Source: Actinobacillus vicugnae (GTDB lineage Bacteria; Pseudomonadota; Gammaproteobacteria; Enterobacterales; Pasteurellaceae). Taken from it: DNA of 64,000 nt. Of the stretch, positions 49,531 through 57,227 are shown one piece after another; the stretch's first letter is position 1, and each line of letters starts with the position of its first letter. The position numbers and the translations under genes were made by a program. The stretch covers positions 1 through 64,000 of the forward strand of contig NZ_CABFJY010000048.1 in the NCBI RefSeq assembly GCF_901687125.1. Reading direction: 5' to 3'. The notes under the pieces were generated by a model that saw only the letters and a list, made by a program, of their open reading frames with translations, did not search any database and was not told where the DNA came from.

Positions 49531-50973
49531 ATGGGCGGAAAATATCGCCAAGCGACCGATGCGGCAATGAATGCGTTGGGTTTATTTTTAGGCGGAAGTC
49601 AGACAGCAGGTGTGGTTGCGGGAGTGGCTTCACCGTATTTAAACCAAGCGATTAAAGAAAATACTGCACCGAATTCTACCGCTAACCTGATAGCACACGG
49701 CGTATTAGGCGCTGTAGAAATGGGCTTACAAGGAGGCAATGCAGGTGTAGGTGCGATGTCAGCGATGGCAGGAGAAGTCAGCGCAGCGGTTATAGCAGAA
49801 CATCTTTATGCCGCAAAAGACCCAAGTAGCTTAACCGAAAGCCAAAAAGAAACGGTATCGCAATTAAGCCAATTGGTGGGGGCGAGTATTTCAGGTGGTG
49901 CTTCATTGGCAACGGGTGGAAATAGTTACACCACAATGAAATCAGCAGATTTAGGGAAAAATATTGCAGAGAATGCGGTGGAGAATAATTATCTCTCAGC
50001 TCAAGAGGCGGAAAGAAAACGTATTTTAGAGGATAAATTACATCGAGGCATTATTACTTCAGAAGAAATAACGGAACTTGGTGCAATTAATGAAAAGGAT
50101 AGACAAAGTGATATTGCTTTAATTTCAGCATGTGAAAGAAATCGTCTTTCAATGGAATGTCATGTAGAGCGCCAAAAATTGGAGCGAGATAAATTTAGCT
50201 ATTCAAATTCGCAATATACGCCAACGGGATATAATTATCCGACTTATACCCGCTATTCGGAAATGTATTCGGATGAATATGACAAGGTAGCAAGTTTTTC
50301 AGATAGATACGATGTATTGAAAAATGCGAAAGTAAAAGCCGATGCAGAGTTCTATAAAAAGACAGGGATTGATCCGAGTTGGATAGGAAGAGTTGATGTA
50401 GCTAATCATGTTATTGCAAGTATTGCGGGGACAAAATTATCAACGACACAGGCTGATAAAGCGACTCAATCGGTGCCGAAAGGGGTAAGTTCGAATGAGA
50501 AGTTGCCAGTTGTTTCTCCTATTGCAAATTATCCAGAAGGTATTAGCTTTAGTATCAATCTTAAGAATCATTTAAGTGTTGGAGAAGAGATAAAGTTCAG
50601 TCAAAAGAAAGGGGTAATAGGAGTGCATAACCGAGATAATTTTTATGATGTTCTATCTCAAAATGGTGGCAGAGTTATCAGAGAAGATGCTAGTGAAACA
50701 AAAGGGATTTCCCGAATTACTTATGAAATACCGAGACTAGGTAGAGATGGAAAACCAGATGGTACTTATAAAGAAATAAATAGTCCGAAGACCGTTTATG
50801 ATCCTAAAATATATTCAGATGAAAAAATATTAGAATGGGGGCAAGACGCTGCGACTAGAAATTATAAAAATAGCTTAGGTTTAAAAGAATATAATAGTAA
50901 TATTAATAATATTGAGTTTAGGATTTATCAAAATCCAGAAACAGGAGAGATTAGAAATGTTCATCCTAAATAA
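49531..50973 (+). CDS. Orphan cdiA-CT 5, EndoU-family RNase toxin
   Basis: 480 residues: a pretoxin domain nearly identical to cdiA, boundary SADLGKNIAENAVENN, an entry domain (YLSAQEAERKRILEDKLHRG through SSNEKLPVV) almost the same as in orphan 1, then a C-terminal EndoU-like nuclease. Two candidate catalytic histidines (LKNHLSVGEE and GVIGVHNRDNFYDVL) and the family's GISRITYEIPRLGRDGKPDG and KTVYDPKIYSDEKILEWGQ are visible. EndoU CdiA toxins are metal-independent RNases. The ATG at 49531 directly follows the nonsense codon (TAAATG) but has no ribosome site. The toxin domain itself is intact and could become active by recombination. Confidence 0.8.
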   Translation: MGGKYRQATDAAMNALGLFLGGSQTAGVVAGVASPYLNQAIKENTAPNSTANLIAHGVLGAVEMGLQGGNAGVGAMSAMAGEVSAAVIAEHLYAAKDPSSLTESQKETVSQLSQLVGASISGGASLATGGNSYTTMKSADLGKNIAENAVENNYLSAQEAERKRILEDKLHRGIITSEEITELGAINEKDRQSDIALISACERNRLSMECHVERQKLERDKFSYSNSQYTPTGYNYPTYTRYSEMYSDEYDKVASFSDRYDVLKNAKVKADAEFYKKTGIDPSWIGRVDVANHVIASIAGTKLSTTQADKATQSVPKGVSSNEKLPVVSPIANYPEGISFSINLKNHLSVGEEIKFSQKKGVIGVHNRDNFYDVLSQNGGRVIREDASETKGISRITYEIPRLGRDGKPDGTYKEINSPKTVYDPKIYSDEKILEWGQDAATRNYKNSLGLKEYNSNINNIEFRIYQNPETGEIRNVHPK

Positions 50974-51400
50974 TCAATGTTTTGGCTATACACCTAAGAA
51001 AAATTTATTTTCTGATGGTTCTGGAAGTACGATGGATTTTTTTTATGGAAAAACAGAAATACTAAATAATCCAGATAAAACAATTAAAAGTTTATTTAGC
51101 GTTCTATACCATGATGGTATGTTTTTAGAAGCAATATATGATTTTCTACTCAAATATGAAGATTTCATTCAAGATGGATGCTATTGGTATTATTCTGATT
51201 CAGGTAATTATAAAATATATTTTGAATTAGGATTTAATGAAGAAGACTGGATAGTTGAAGTGTCTGAGGATGAGAATTTTCATTTTGTGGAAAAAGCATG
51301 CGTTAGGTTTCTAGAAATTCATCCAGATGAAAAATATAGTGATTTAATAAGGTATATTTTAGAAAATTGGAAACCTTTGTATAAGGAAAATATATCTTAA
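50957..51400 (+). CDS. Orphan immunity protein 5 (EndoU partner)
   Basis: 147 residues from the ATG at 50957, which overlaps the toxin end by 17 bases and has GGAGAG upstream; a frame extending to 50912 has no ribosome site. It is soluble, acidic and rich in aromatic residues, with no signal peptide, which fits binding to a cytoplasmic RNase toxin. Family not recognised. Confidence 0.75.
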   Translation: MFILNNQCFGYTPKKNLFSDGSGSTMDFFYGKTEILNNPDKTIKSLFSVLYHDGMFLEAIYDFLLKYEDFIQDGCYWYYSDSGNYKIYFELGFNEEDWIVEVSEDENFHFVEKACVRFLEIHPDEKYSDLIRYILENWKPLYKENIS

Positions 51401-51415
51401 CGATGTAATTTAACC

Positions 51416-51479
51416 ACAAGCGGTCAAATTCCCTAATTTTTTGGCAATCGTAAAATTTTAGTGAAATTTGACCGTTTGT
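51416..51479 (+). terminator. Module terminator T5
   Basis: Arms acaagcggtcaaatt (51416-51430) and aatttgaccgtttgt (51465-51479) pair with one mismatch, then TTTTTGTG. Confidence 0.85.
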
Positions 51480-51492
51480 TTTTGTGTTAGTT

Positions 51493-52770
51493 TTGGATAC
51501 CTGACAGAGTTGAGTAACCGAAAGTCAAAAAGAAACGGTATCGCAATTAAGCCAATTGGTGGGGGCGAGTATTTCAGGTGGTGCTTCATTGGCAACGGGT
51601 GGAAATAGTTACACCACAATGAAATCAGCAGATTTAGGGAAAAATATTGCAGAGAATGCGGTGGAGAATAACTATCTATCTAAAGCTGACTGGCAAAATT
51701 ATGAGAAAAAAGTAGGAGAATGTAATGGAAATGTGGAGTGTATAAAAATCATTCGAGAAGAATTTGCTACAATAAATAAAGAAAATAGCCAAAAATTAAA
51801 AGCAGCTTGTCAATTAGGTGGAAGTTCTAGTGACTGTGCTGAACATGCATCTTTAGCTAAAGAAGGATTTGATTTTGCCTATTCAACAATTAAATTTGAT
51901 CATACTAATTGGATGTCAGGAATGATGAGAACTGGTAAAAATGAAGGCAAAGCAGAACCATCAACAGCTTTATTAGGTAGTGAATTTATCCCTAATTTAG
52001 AGAGAATGCTGTCAGATAAAAATGTTCAAGCTCGTTTAGAAAAAGATCCTGAATATCGTTCTAAATTAAAAAATTTAGTAGATATAGCGGCAACAGCAGT
52101 AAGAGAAGAGAAAGAGAATGCTTATGAGTTTGGTACGTTATTCCAATATCCTAATATTAAAGCATTATCTGAAAAAGAAGGTGAGAGTTATAAAGTATTT
52201 GGAATTGAATTACCTGTGAAACCAGTTTCTCCTGAATTTTATGTTTATTCAACACTAGGGGCAGGGAAAATGGCGAAAAATATTTTTGATCTTTCTTCAG
52301 CTTCAACAAAATGGGTTGTAGGAGCAAATGGAGCAGTAAGTGCATCAGCTCAATACCTGAAAGATGGGGAAATAAGTATTAAAGATACGGCAAAAGATAT
52401 GGCTGAAGCTTGGATAACAAAAGATTTTAGTTTTGGGAAATTCTTAGCTTGGAATGCGGGAACAGGTTTTGCAGAAGGATATGCAGATAAAGGGGAGCTG
52501 GGAGATGGGTTAGAGAATGCTAAGTCTAGAGTATTTTCATCATCAGCAGGATACTTAATAGGTAAAAAAACGGAGAAATATTTTGATTCTAAGTTAAATA
52601 CATTTAGTGATGGGTTTGAAACGGAGCTTATTCACAAAGGAGGTTTTATTTTTAAATATAAAGAACCGAATATATTGCCAACAGGGATAGGAAATTCTTT
52701 AGATGCAGGAAGTAGTAGGCTCATCGAAAATTGGAAAGAAAATAACGAATATTCTAAAGGAGCCAAATAA
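51493..52770 (+). CDS. Orphan cdiA-CT 6, membrane-type toxin
   Basis: Tag (LDT-stop-QS-stop), then the same pretoxin fragment as orphan 2 (from TESQKETVSQ), here with the G run intact so the frame stays open, SADLGKNIAENAVENN, and a toxin of about 360 residues. The N-terminal part YLSKADWQNYE is shared with orphan 2; the C-terminal part (GANGAVSASAQYLKDGEIS, WITKDFSFGKFLAWNAGTGF) is a diverged relative. The reading frame opens after the tag stop codons. The TTG at 51556 and the ATG at 51619 are possible but weak starts. Probably a silent cassette. Confidence 0.75.
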
Positions 52771-52985
52771 TGAATCTTAAAGATAAAGTTATATTTATAT
52801 TATATGTTTACATTAGGATTTTAATCTTTTTTATGTTTTTTATTTTGTTTGGTCGATTTTTTTATATGGAGGTCGATTTGAATAGTTTACTTAACTTCAG
52901 TGAGTTTGAAATTAAATCTATCATATTTATGCCTTTTATAATCAGTGTTGCTGCTTTATTCATTTATATTAATTGGCGGTTGTGA
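52770..52985 (+). CDS. Orphan membrane immunity protein 6
   Basis: A 71-residue membrane protein with two strong helices (FILYVYIRILIFFMFFILFG and SIIFMPFIISVAALFIYI). It overlaps the toxin stop by one base (TAATG), with AAAGGAGCC upstream. It belongs to the same layout class as immunity proteins 2 and 3. Confidence 0.75.
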   Translation: MNLKDKVIFILYVYIRILIFFMFFILFGRFFYMEVDLNSLLNFSEFEIKSIIFMPFIISVAALFIYINWRL

Positions 52986-53125
52986 TAGAAGGGGTTGTTG
53001 AAGTATGAAATATTACAAAGGTTTTTCGGATTATATTAATACTGATTACTTACAAACACAAATTCTTAGATGTTAGGCTGGTAAATCTACAGTAAAGATA
53101 GCTTAAAACTGAATCAATTTATCCA

Positions 53126-53257
53126 GGGGGTTTTATCCAGAAATATAAAGAGCCTAATTTATTGCCTACGGGGATAGGAAATGTTCTAGATAGTTCAACA
53201 GGAACGTATCTAGAACATAAACAAGAAGAAAGAGACTTATATAAGGATAATAAATAA
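53126..53257 (+). pseudogene. Remnant toxin tail
   Basis: The last 40 or so codons of a membrane-type toxin: GGFIQKYKEPNLLPTGIGN matches GGFIFKYKEPNILPTGIGN of orphan 6 at its C-terminus. Nothing of the toxin precedes it, and there is no terminator or tag between it and immunity gene 6. Confidence 0.7.
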
Positions 53258-53479
53258 TGAAGAAAATATTTTATTATTTTACTTTTTTTATGTTGTGTTT
53301 TCCTTTTTGTTTTTCATAGTTATTGCAACTATTAATTGCTATTTTTATTTTCTTATGACGGGTAGAATTTGTTTTTTTCAATCATTACAGCGATGGAATT
53401 GAAGATGTCTTTTATTCCTACAGTGTTTATTGCTATATGGATGACATCTGTATTTAGAAAGAAAAGCGAAGATTTTTAA
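53257..53479 (+). pseudogene. Decayed membrane immunity gene
   Basis: The ATG overlaps the toxin-tail stop (TAATG). The frame starts MKKIFYYFTFFMLCFP and stops after 20 codons at 53317-53319. Sequence of the immunity family continues in other frames (FFIVIATINCYFYFLMTGRI, then MELKMSFIPTVFIAIWMTSV, ending at 53479), so at least two frameshifts have broken it. Confidence 0.7.
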
Positions 53480-53564
53480 GGTTATTCTTACCGATGCTAG
53501 ACTTCTGCAAGCTATTAAATGTTGTTTTAAAACGTGAGTGGTACTAAGGAATAAAATTTATTTC

Positions 53565-53627
53565 CAAGCGGTCAAATTTCCCAAATCTTTTGCAATTTGC
53601 AAATTTTTAGCGAAATTTGACCGCTTG
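53565..53627 (+). terminator. Module terminator T6
   Basis: A perfect 15-bp stem of opposing uptake signals (caagcggtcaaattt 53565-53579 with 53613-53627) and a T tract running into the next tag. Confidence 0.85.
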
Positions 53628-53632
53628 TTTTT

Positions 53633-53836
53633 TTGGATACGGGGCAGAGTCGAAACCAGCTAGAATTAGATGTACAAGTTACTGTACTGAAAGACTTCCA
53701 AGAGGTTAGTTTGCTCGAAGCGAACCGTTACGTTTCAAATAAGGCGAAAGCGTATCAAGCGGAAGTGGAGCAACTTGAAAAAGCAGGAAAAATAGAAGAA
53801 GCCACAGTAGCCCAAGGACAAGCGAGAAATTGGTAA
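53633..53836 (+). pseudogene. Orphan 7 pretoxin fragment cut by a nonsense codon
   Basis: The tag variant LDTGQSRNQ is fused in frame to LELDVQVTVLKDFQEVSL and a short cdiA-like pretoxin stretch. It ends in TAA at 53834, the same nonsense change (GAA to TAA) as in orphan 5. The frame resumes directly at 53837. Confidence 0.75.
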
Positions 53837-54859
53837 ATGGGCGGAAAATATCGCCAAGCGACCGATGCGGCAATGAATGCGTTGGGTTTATTTTTAGGCG
53901 GAAGTCAGACAGCAGGTGTGATTGCGGGAGTGGCTTCACCGTATTTAAACCAAGCGATTAAAGAAAATACTGCACCGAATTCTACCGCTAACCTGATAGC
54001 ACACGGTGTATTAGGCGCTGTAGAAATGGGCTTACAAGGAGGCAATGCAGGTGTAGGTGCGATGTCAGCGATGGCAGGAGAAGTCAGCGCAGCGGTGATA
54101 GCAGAGCATCTTTACGGCGCAAAAGACCCAAGTAGCTTAACCGAAAGCCAAAAAGAAACGGTATCGCAATTAAGCCAATTGGTAGGGGCGAGTATTTCAG
54201 GTGGTGCTTCATTGGCAATGGGTGGAAATAGTTACACCACAATGAAATCAGCAGATTTAGGGAAAAATATTGCAGAGAATGCGGTGGAGAATAATTATTT
54301 TAAGCAGGCTATGGAGAATCCTAGTCAACTGATTCAGTTAGGAATATTAAATAAAGGAAACGATATTAAAAAGGATATAGAAGAAAAAGTTACAGAGGAA
54401 GTAATCGAGGAAATTGCGGATGCTACTGATAAATATGCCCCTCATTATATATCTATTAATGGGCAAATATATGGAATAGGAGCTAAAACTGCAATAAATC
54501 TTAGAAGTGGCGATATAGTTGCAGGTTGGACATTTTCGCCTGTTGCTTTACCTACTAGATTTGGAGTGTCAGCTAATGCAAATTTAGGATGGATTACTAA
54601 TTTAGAACTATCAGATCTTAAAACTGCAAAAGGGGAACGAAAAACAGCTCAAACTATTAATGGAACCATTGAAGGTAATGCGATTGGTGCTAGTGCTTGT
54701 TATAAATTAGGTTGCATCGGATATAGTCAGACTATACCTAATAGTAAAAATGATAAAAAATATCATTCTTTTGAAGTAGGTATAGGAACAGGAGGTAGTG
54801 GTGGTGGAATTAACCAAGAAAGAACCTATAAAATAGAAAATGTTTCGGAGGTGCAGTAA
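53837..54859 (+). CDS. Orphan cdiA-CT 7, toxin of unknown type
   Basis: 340 residues: pretoxin domain almost identical to cdiA, SADLGKNIAENAVENN, then a C-terminal part of about 185 residues unrelated to the others (EEKVTEEVIEEIADATDKY, YIGIGAK-like loop, GNAIGASACYKLGCIGYSQ, glycine-rich GIGTGGSGGGINQE). No nuclease or membrane-toxin motif is recognised. The ATG at 53837 follows the nonsense codon directly and lacks a ribosome site, so the cassette is probably silent. Confidence 0.7.
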   Translation: MGGKYRQATDAAMNALGLFLGGSQTAGVIAGVASPYLNQAIKENTAPNSTANLIAHGVLGAVEMGLQGGNAGVGAMSAMAGEVSAAVIAEHLYGAKDPSSLTESQKETVSQLSQLVGASISGGASLAMGGNSYTTMKSADLGKNIAENAVENNYFKQAMENPSQLIQLGILNKGNDIKKDIEEKVTEEVIEEIADATDKYAPHYISINGQIYGIGAKTAINLRSGDIVAGWTFSPVALPTRFGVSANANLGWITNLELSDLKTAKGERKTAQTINGTIEGNAIGASACYKLGCIGYSQTIPNSKNDKKYHSFEVGIGTGGSGGGINQERTYKIENVSEVQ

Positions 54860-55281
54860 TGAAAAGTATTTATTGGAAACTAATAATTCTATTTTTTATT
54901 GCATTCGTTAATAGTTATATCTTTCTAGGTGGTTTTGCAAAAAATAGCTCCACTATACAAAAAGAAACAAGACGTATTTACCGTATATTAACTACGGAAA
55001 TTATTAATATGAATGGAGAGTATAAGCAGTTTGGTGGGCAGATTATTCGAACATTTACATTAGAGGTCAACTGGAATATCCCAGAAAGTCATAATCAATC
55101 AAGAGTTTTTAATAAAATTGAGAGTTTAGGATTTAATTTAAAAAACGTAGAAAAAAATAACTTTTACCTTTTTTGTAAAGGGAAAAGTGGTTTTTTAGTA
55201 GCTACGTCTCCTATATTCCAAATAGAGTATGAAAATGATATGTTTGATTGTGCTAACTTATTAGATAGAACAGATTATTAA
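54859..55281 (+). CDS. Orphan immunity protein 7
   Basis: A 140-residue protein with one N-terminal membrane helix (LIILFFIAFVNSYIFLGGF) and a soluble domain likely facing the periplasm. The ATG overlaps the toxin stop by one base, with GGAGGTGC just upstream. The topology suggests a toxin acting at the inner membrane or in the periplasm. Family not recognised. Confidence 0.7.
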   Translation: MKSIYWKLIILFFIAFVNSYIFLGGFAKNSSTIQKETRRIYRILTTEIINMNGEYKQFGGQIIRTFTLEVNWNIPESHNQSRVFNKIESLGFNLKNVEKNNFYLFCKGKSGFLVATSPIFQIEYENDMFDCANLLDRTDY

Positions 55282-55355
55282 ATGTCATTTTCGATTCTTA
55301 TTGTACCTGATGTTAAAACATGGATAGTCATCGCTTGTAATAAGGGGTAAAATTC

Positions 55356-55417
55356 CAAACGGTCAAATTTCCAAAATCTCTTGCAATTGCAAATTTTTAG
55401 TGAAATTTGACCGCTTG
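55356..55417 (+). terminator. Module terminator T7, right end of the CDI array
   Basis: Arms caaacggtcaaattt (55356-55370) and aaatttgaccgcttg (55403-55417) pair with one mismatch. Confidence 0.8.
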
Positions 55418-55445
55418 TTGATCTGCTCCAAAAGTTGGACAGGTT
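55417..55445. mobile_element. IS3-family-like end remnant, right edge of CDI island
   Basis: ttgatctgctccaaaagttg directly follows the last terminator. It resembles the sequence at 31206 and the ends of IS3/IS150-type elements. No transposase gene is present. The remaining bases up to 55555 hold only promoter-like AT-rich sequence. Confidence 0.35.
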
Positions 55446-55555
55446 ATGTTGTTTGCTAGATAAGATCGATTATTCCATACTAATTTTGTACAAAATCGCT
55501 TGTACTTCGTTCATAATAGCCATTCATTCACACATCATTTAATCTGGAATATTTC

Positions 55556-56380
55556 ATGAGCTTAGATAAATACTATCTGAAAATGGAAGAGCATTTTCTG
55601 TACGTGCCTTATTACAATCATCATCGCCGTATTCGTGTGTTGTTGCCGAAAGATTATCATCAAGATAGCTGGCAAACTTACCCTGTGCTTTATATGCATG
55701 ATGGACAAAATGTGTTTTACAGTAAGGAATCTTATTCAGGCTATTCATGGAAAATTATTCCAACTATTAAAAGCCATCAAGAATTTCCAAAGATCATTAT
55801 TGTTGGGATTGATAATGCAACGGTGCATCGTTTAGATGAATATGCGCCGTGGCGTACTGACGTTGGGCATACGCCAGAGGCACGCAATGCGGGCGGAATG
55901 GGGGCTGAATATGGGCAATGGGTGGTGAATGCGGTGAAACCATTTATTGATTCGCACTATCGTACCAAGCCACAGCGTGAACATACTCTGTTAGCGGGCA
56001 GTTCAATGGGGGGGATTATTACCGCATATATGGGAGCAGCTTATCCCGAAACCTTTGGGCATTTGGGGGTGTTTTCTTCTGCATCGTGGTTTAGTGAATC
56101 GGCATTTTTAGATTTTGTGCATCGTCATCCACTGAATAAAGCTAGCAAAGTGTTTATTCAAGTTGGTACCAATGAGGGCGATGATATGGATGCGCAATAT
56201 ATTTCGAATATGAATCAGGCTTATATCAATAGTTCGTTATATTACTATCAAGCGCTACTTCGTACGGGGCTGCCAATTGATAATATTCGGCTTAAAATTA
56301 TGGCAAATGAAACTCATCACGAGGTACATTGGGCAACTCATTTTGTGGAGTTTTTAAGTTTTTCGCTAATGGGAAGATAG
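55556..56380 (+). CDS. Putative esterase, alpha/beta-hydrolase (esterase D-like)
   Basis: A 274-residue alpha/beta-hydrolase of the putative-esterase family. Seen: VLLPKDYHQDSW with YPVLYMHDGQNVF, the nucleophile elbow GSSMGG, and a C-terminal histidine region (NETHHEVHWATHF). There is no signal peptide, so it is probably cytoplasmic. The family includes S-formylglutathione hydrolases, enterobactin esterases and acyl transferases; the substrate is not known. It is convergent with a second esterase and an ATP-grasp gene across an inverted uptake-signal pair. Confidence 0.8.
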   Translation: MSLDKYYLKMEEHFLYVPYYNHHRRIRVLLPKDYHQDSWQTYPVLYMHDGQNVFYSKESYSGYSWKIIPTIKSHQEFPKIIIVGIDNATVHRLDEYAPWRTDVGHTPEARNAGGMGAEYGQWVVNAVKPFIDSHYRTKPQREHTLLAGSSMGGIITAYMGAAYPETFGHLGVFSSASWFSESAFLDFVHRHPLNKASKVFIQVGTNEGDDMDAQYISNMNQAYINSSLYYYQALLRTGLPIDNIRLKIMANETHHEVHWATHFVEFLSFSLMGR

Positions 56381-56397
56381 TCAGCAGAGCAAGCAAA

Positions 56398-56442
56398 CAA
56401 GCGGTTAAATTTGGCAATTTTTTTGCAAAATCTAACCGCTTG
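56398..56442. terminator. Inverted uptake-signal pair between convergent esterase genes
   Basis: caagcggttaaa (56398-56409) and tctaaccgcttg (56431-56442) form a 12-bp stem with one mismatch between two convergent genes. Confidence 0.7.
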
Positions 56443-56463
56443 CGTGGGTAAGGAAAATGCGGG

Positions 56464-57216
56464 TTAAATGATATTTTGTTCAGCTAATTTGCTTAAGAAA
56501 TATGGCATCATTTTACGCCATGAAGGCCAATCGTGTTCGACATCATGTCCCCAATAATCAAACCATGCAGGAATATCTTTCGCATTAAATGCTTCTTGCA
56601 AACGGCGAGTATCTTCCACGTGTTGTTCTTCCCACGCGCCTTGTCCAACTGCAACAATAAAGTGATTTTGGCGGTAGCGGTTTAAGAACCAATTGTCATT
56701 TTGTCCCCATAATGAATCAATAGGAGAATTAAAATAAACAGTTGGGTCGCCATAAAATTCGCCCGTGAAAAAGCGAGCATCATACACACCGCTGAGCGCG
56801 ATAGTGGTATCAAACAGATCAGGATGACGGAGGGCGAAATTCACAGAATGGAATGCCCCCATGCTACAGCCTGTGGCAATCATGGTACCGTTCCAATGAT
56901 CTTCGTGGCGAATCAGAGGCACTAATTCATGTACGATATAGCGGTCGTAAGCGTTATGTGCTAATGCCATATCATGTCCCGATTTATGTAACGCTAACCA
57001 TGAATCGCTATCATAAGAATCTGGCGTGTAGAATTTTACTAAGCCACGATCGATAAATTCACGGCAGGCTTCGATCATACCAAAATTACCGTATTCGTTT
57101 TGGTTACCGCCTGATGAGGGGAATACAATCACGGGTTTACCTGCATGACCATACACATTAAAGTGCATTTCACGACCTAATTCACCGCTCCAATGACTTC
57201 TTCTTTCAAAATGCAT
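56464..57216 (-). CDS. Second putative esterase (alpha/beta-hydrolase)
   Basis: A 250-residue hydrolase with FNVYGHAGKPVIVFPSSGG, the nucleophile elbow GCSMGA and the C-terminal WFDYWGHDVEHDW that supplies the histidine. It follows the ATP-grasp gene by 11 bases on the same strand, with AAAGGAG ahead of its ATG, so the two form an operon. Similar hydrolases often neighbour ATP-grasp ligases. A joint role in making or removing an ester or amide bond can be suggested but not shown. Confidence 0.78.
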   Translation of the reverse strand: MHFERRSHWSGELGREMHFNVYGHAGKPVIVFPSSGGNQNEYGNFGMIEACREFIDRGLVKFYTPDSYDSDSWLALHKSGHDMALAHNAYDRYIVHELVPLIRHEDHWNGTMIATGCSMGAFHSVNFALRHPDLFDTTIALSGVYDARFFTGEFYGDPTVYFNSPIDSLWGQNDNWFLNRYRQNHFIVAVGQGAWEEQHVEDTRRLQEAFNAKDIPAWFDYWGHDVEHDWPSWRKMMPYFLSKLAEQNII

Positions 57217-57227
57217 TGCTAACTCCT

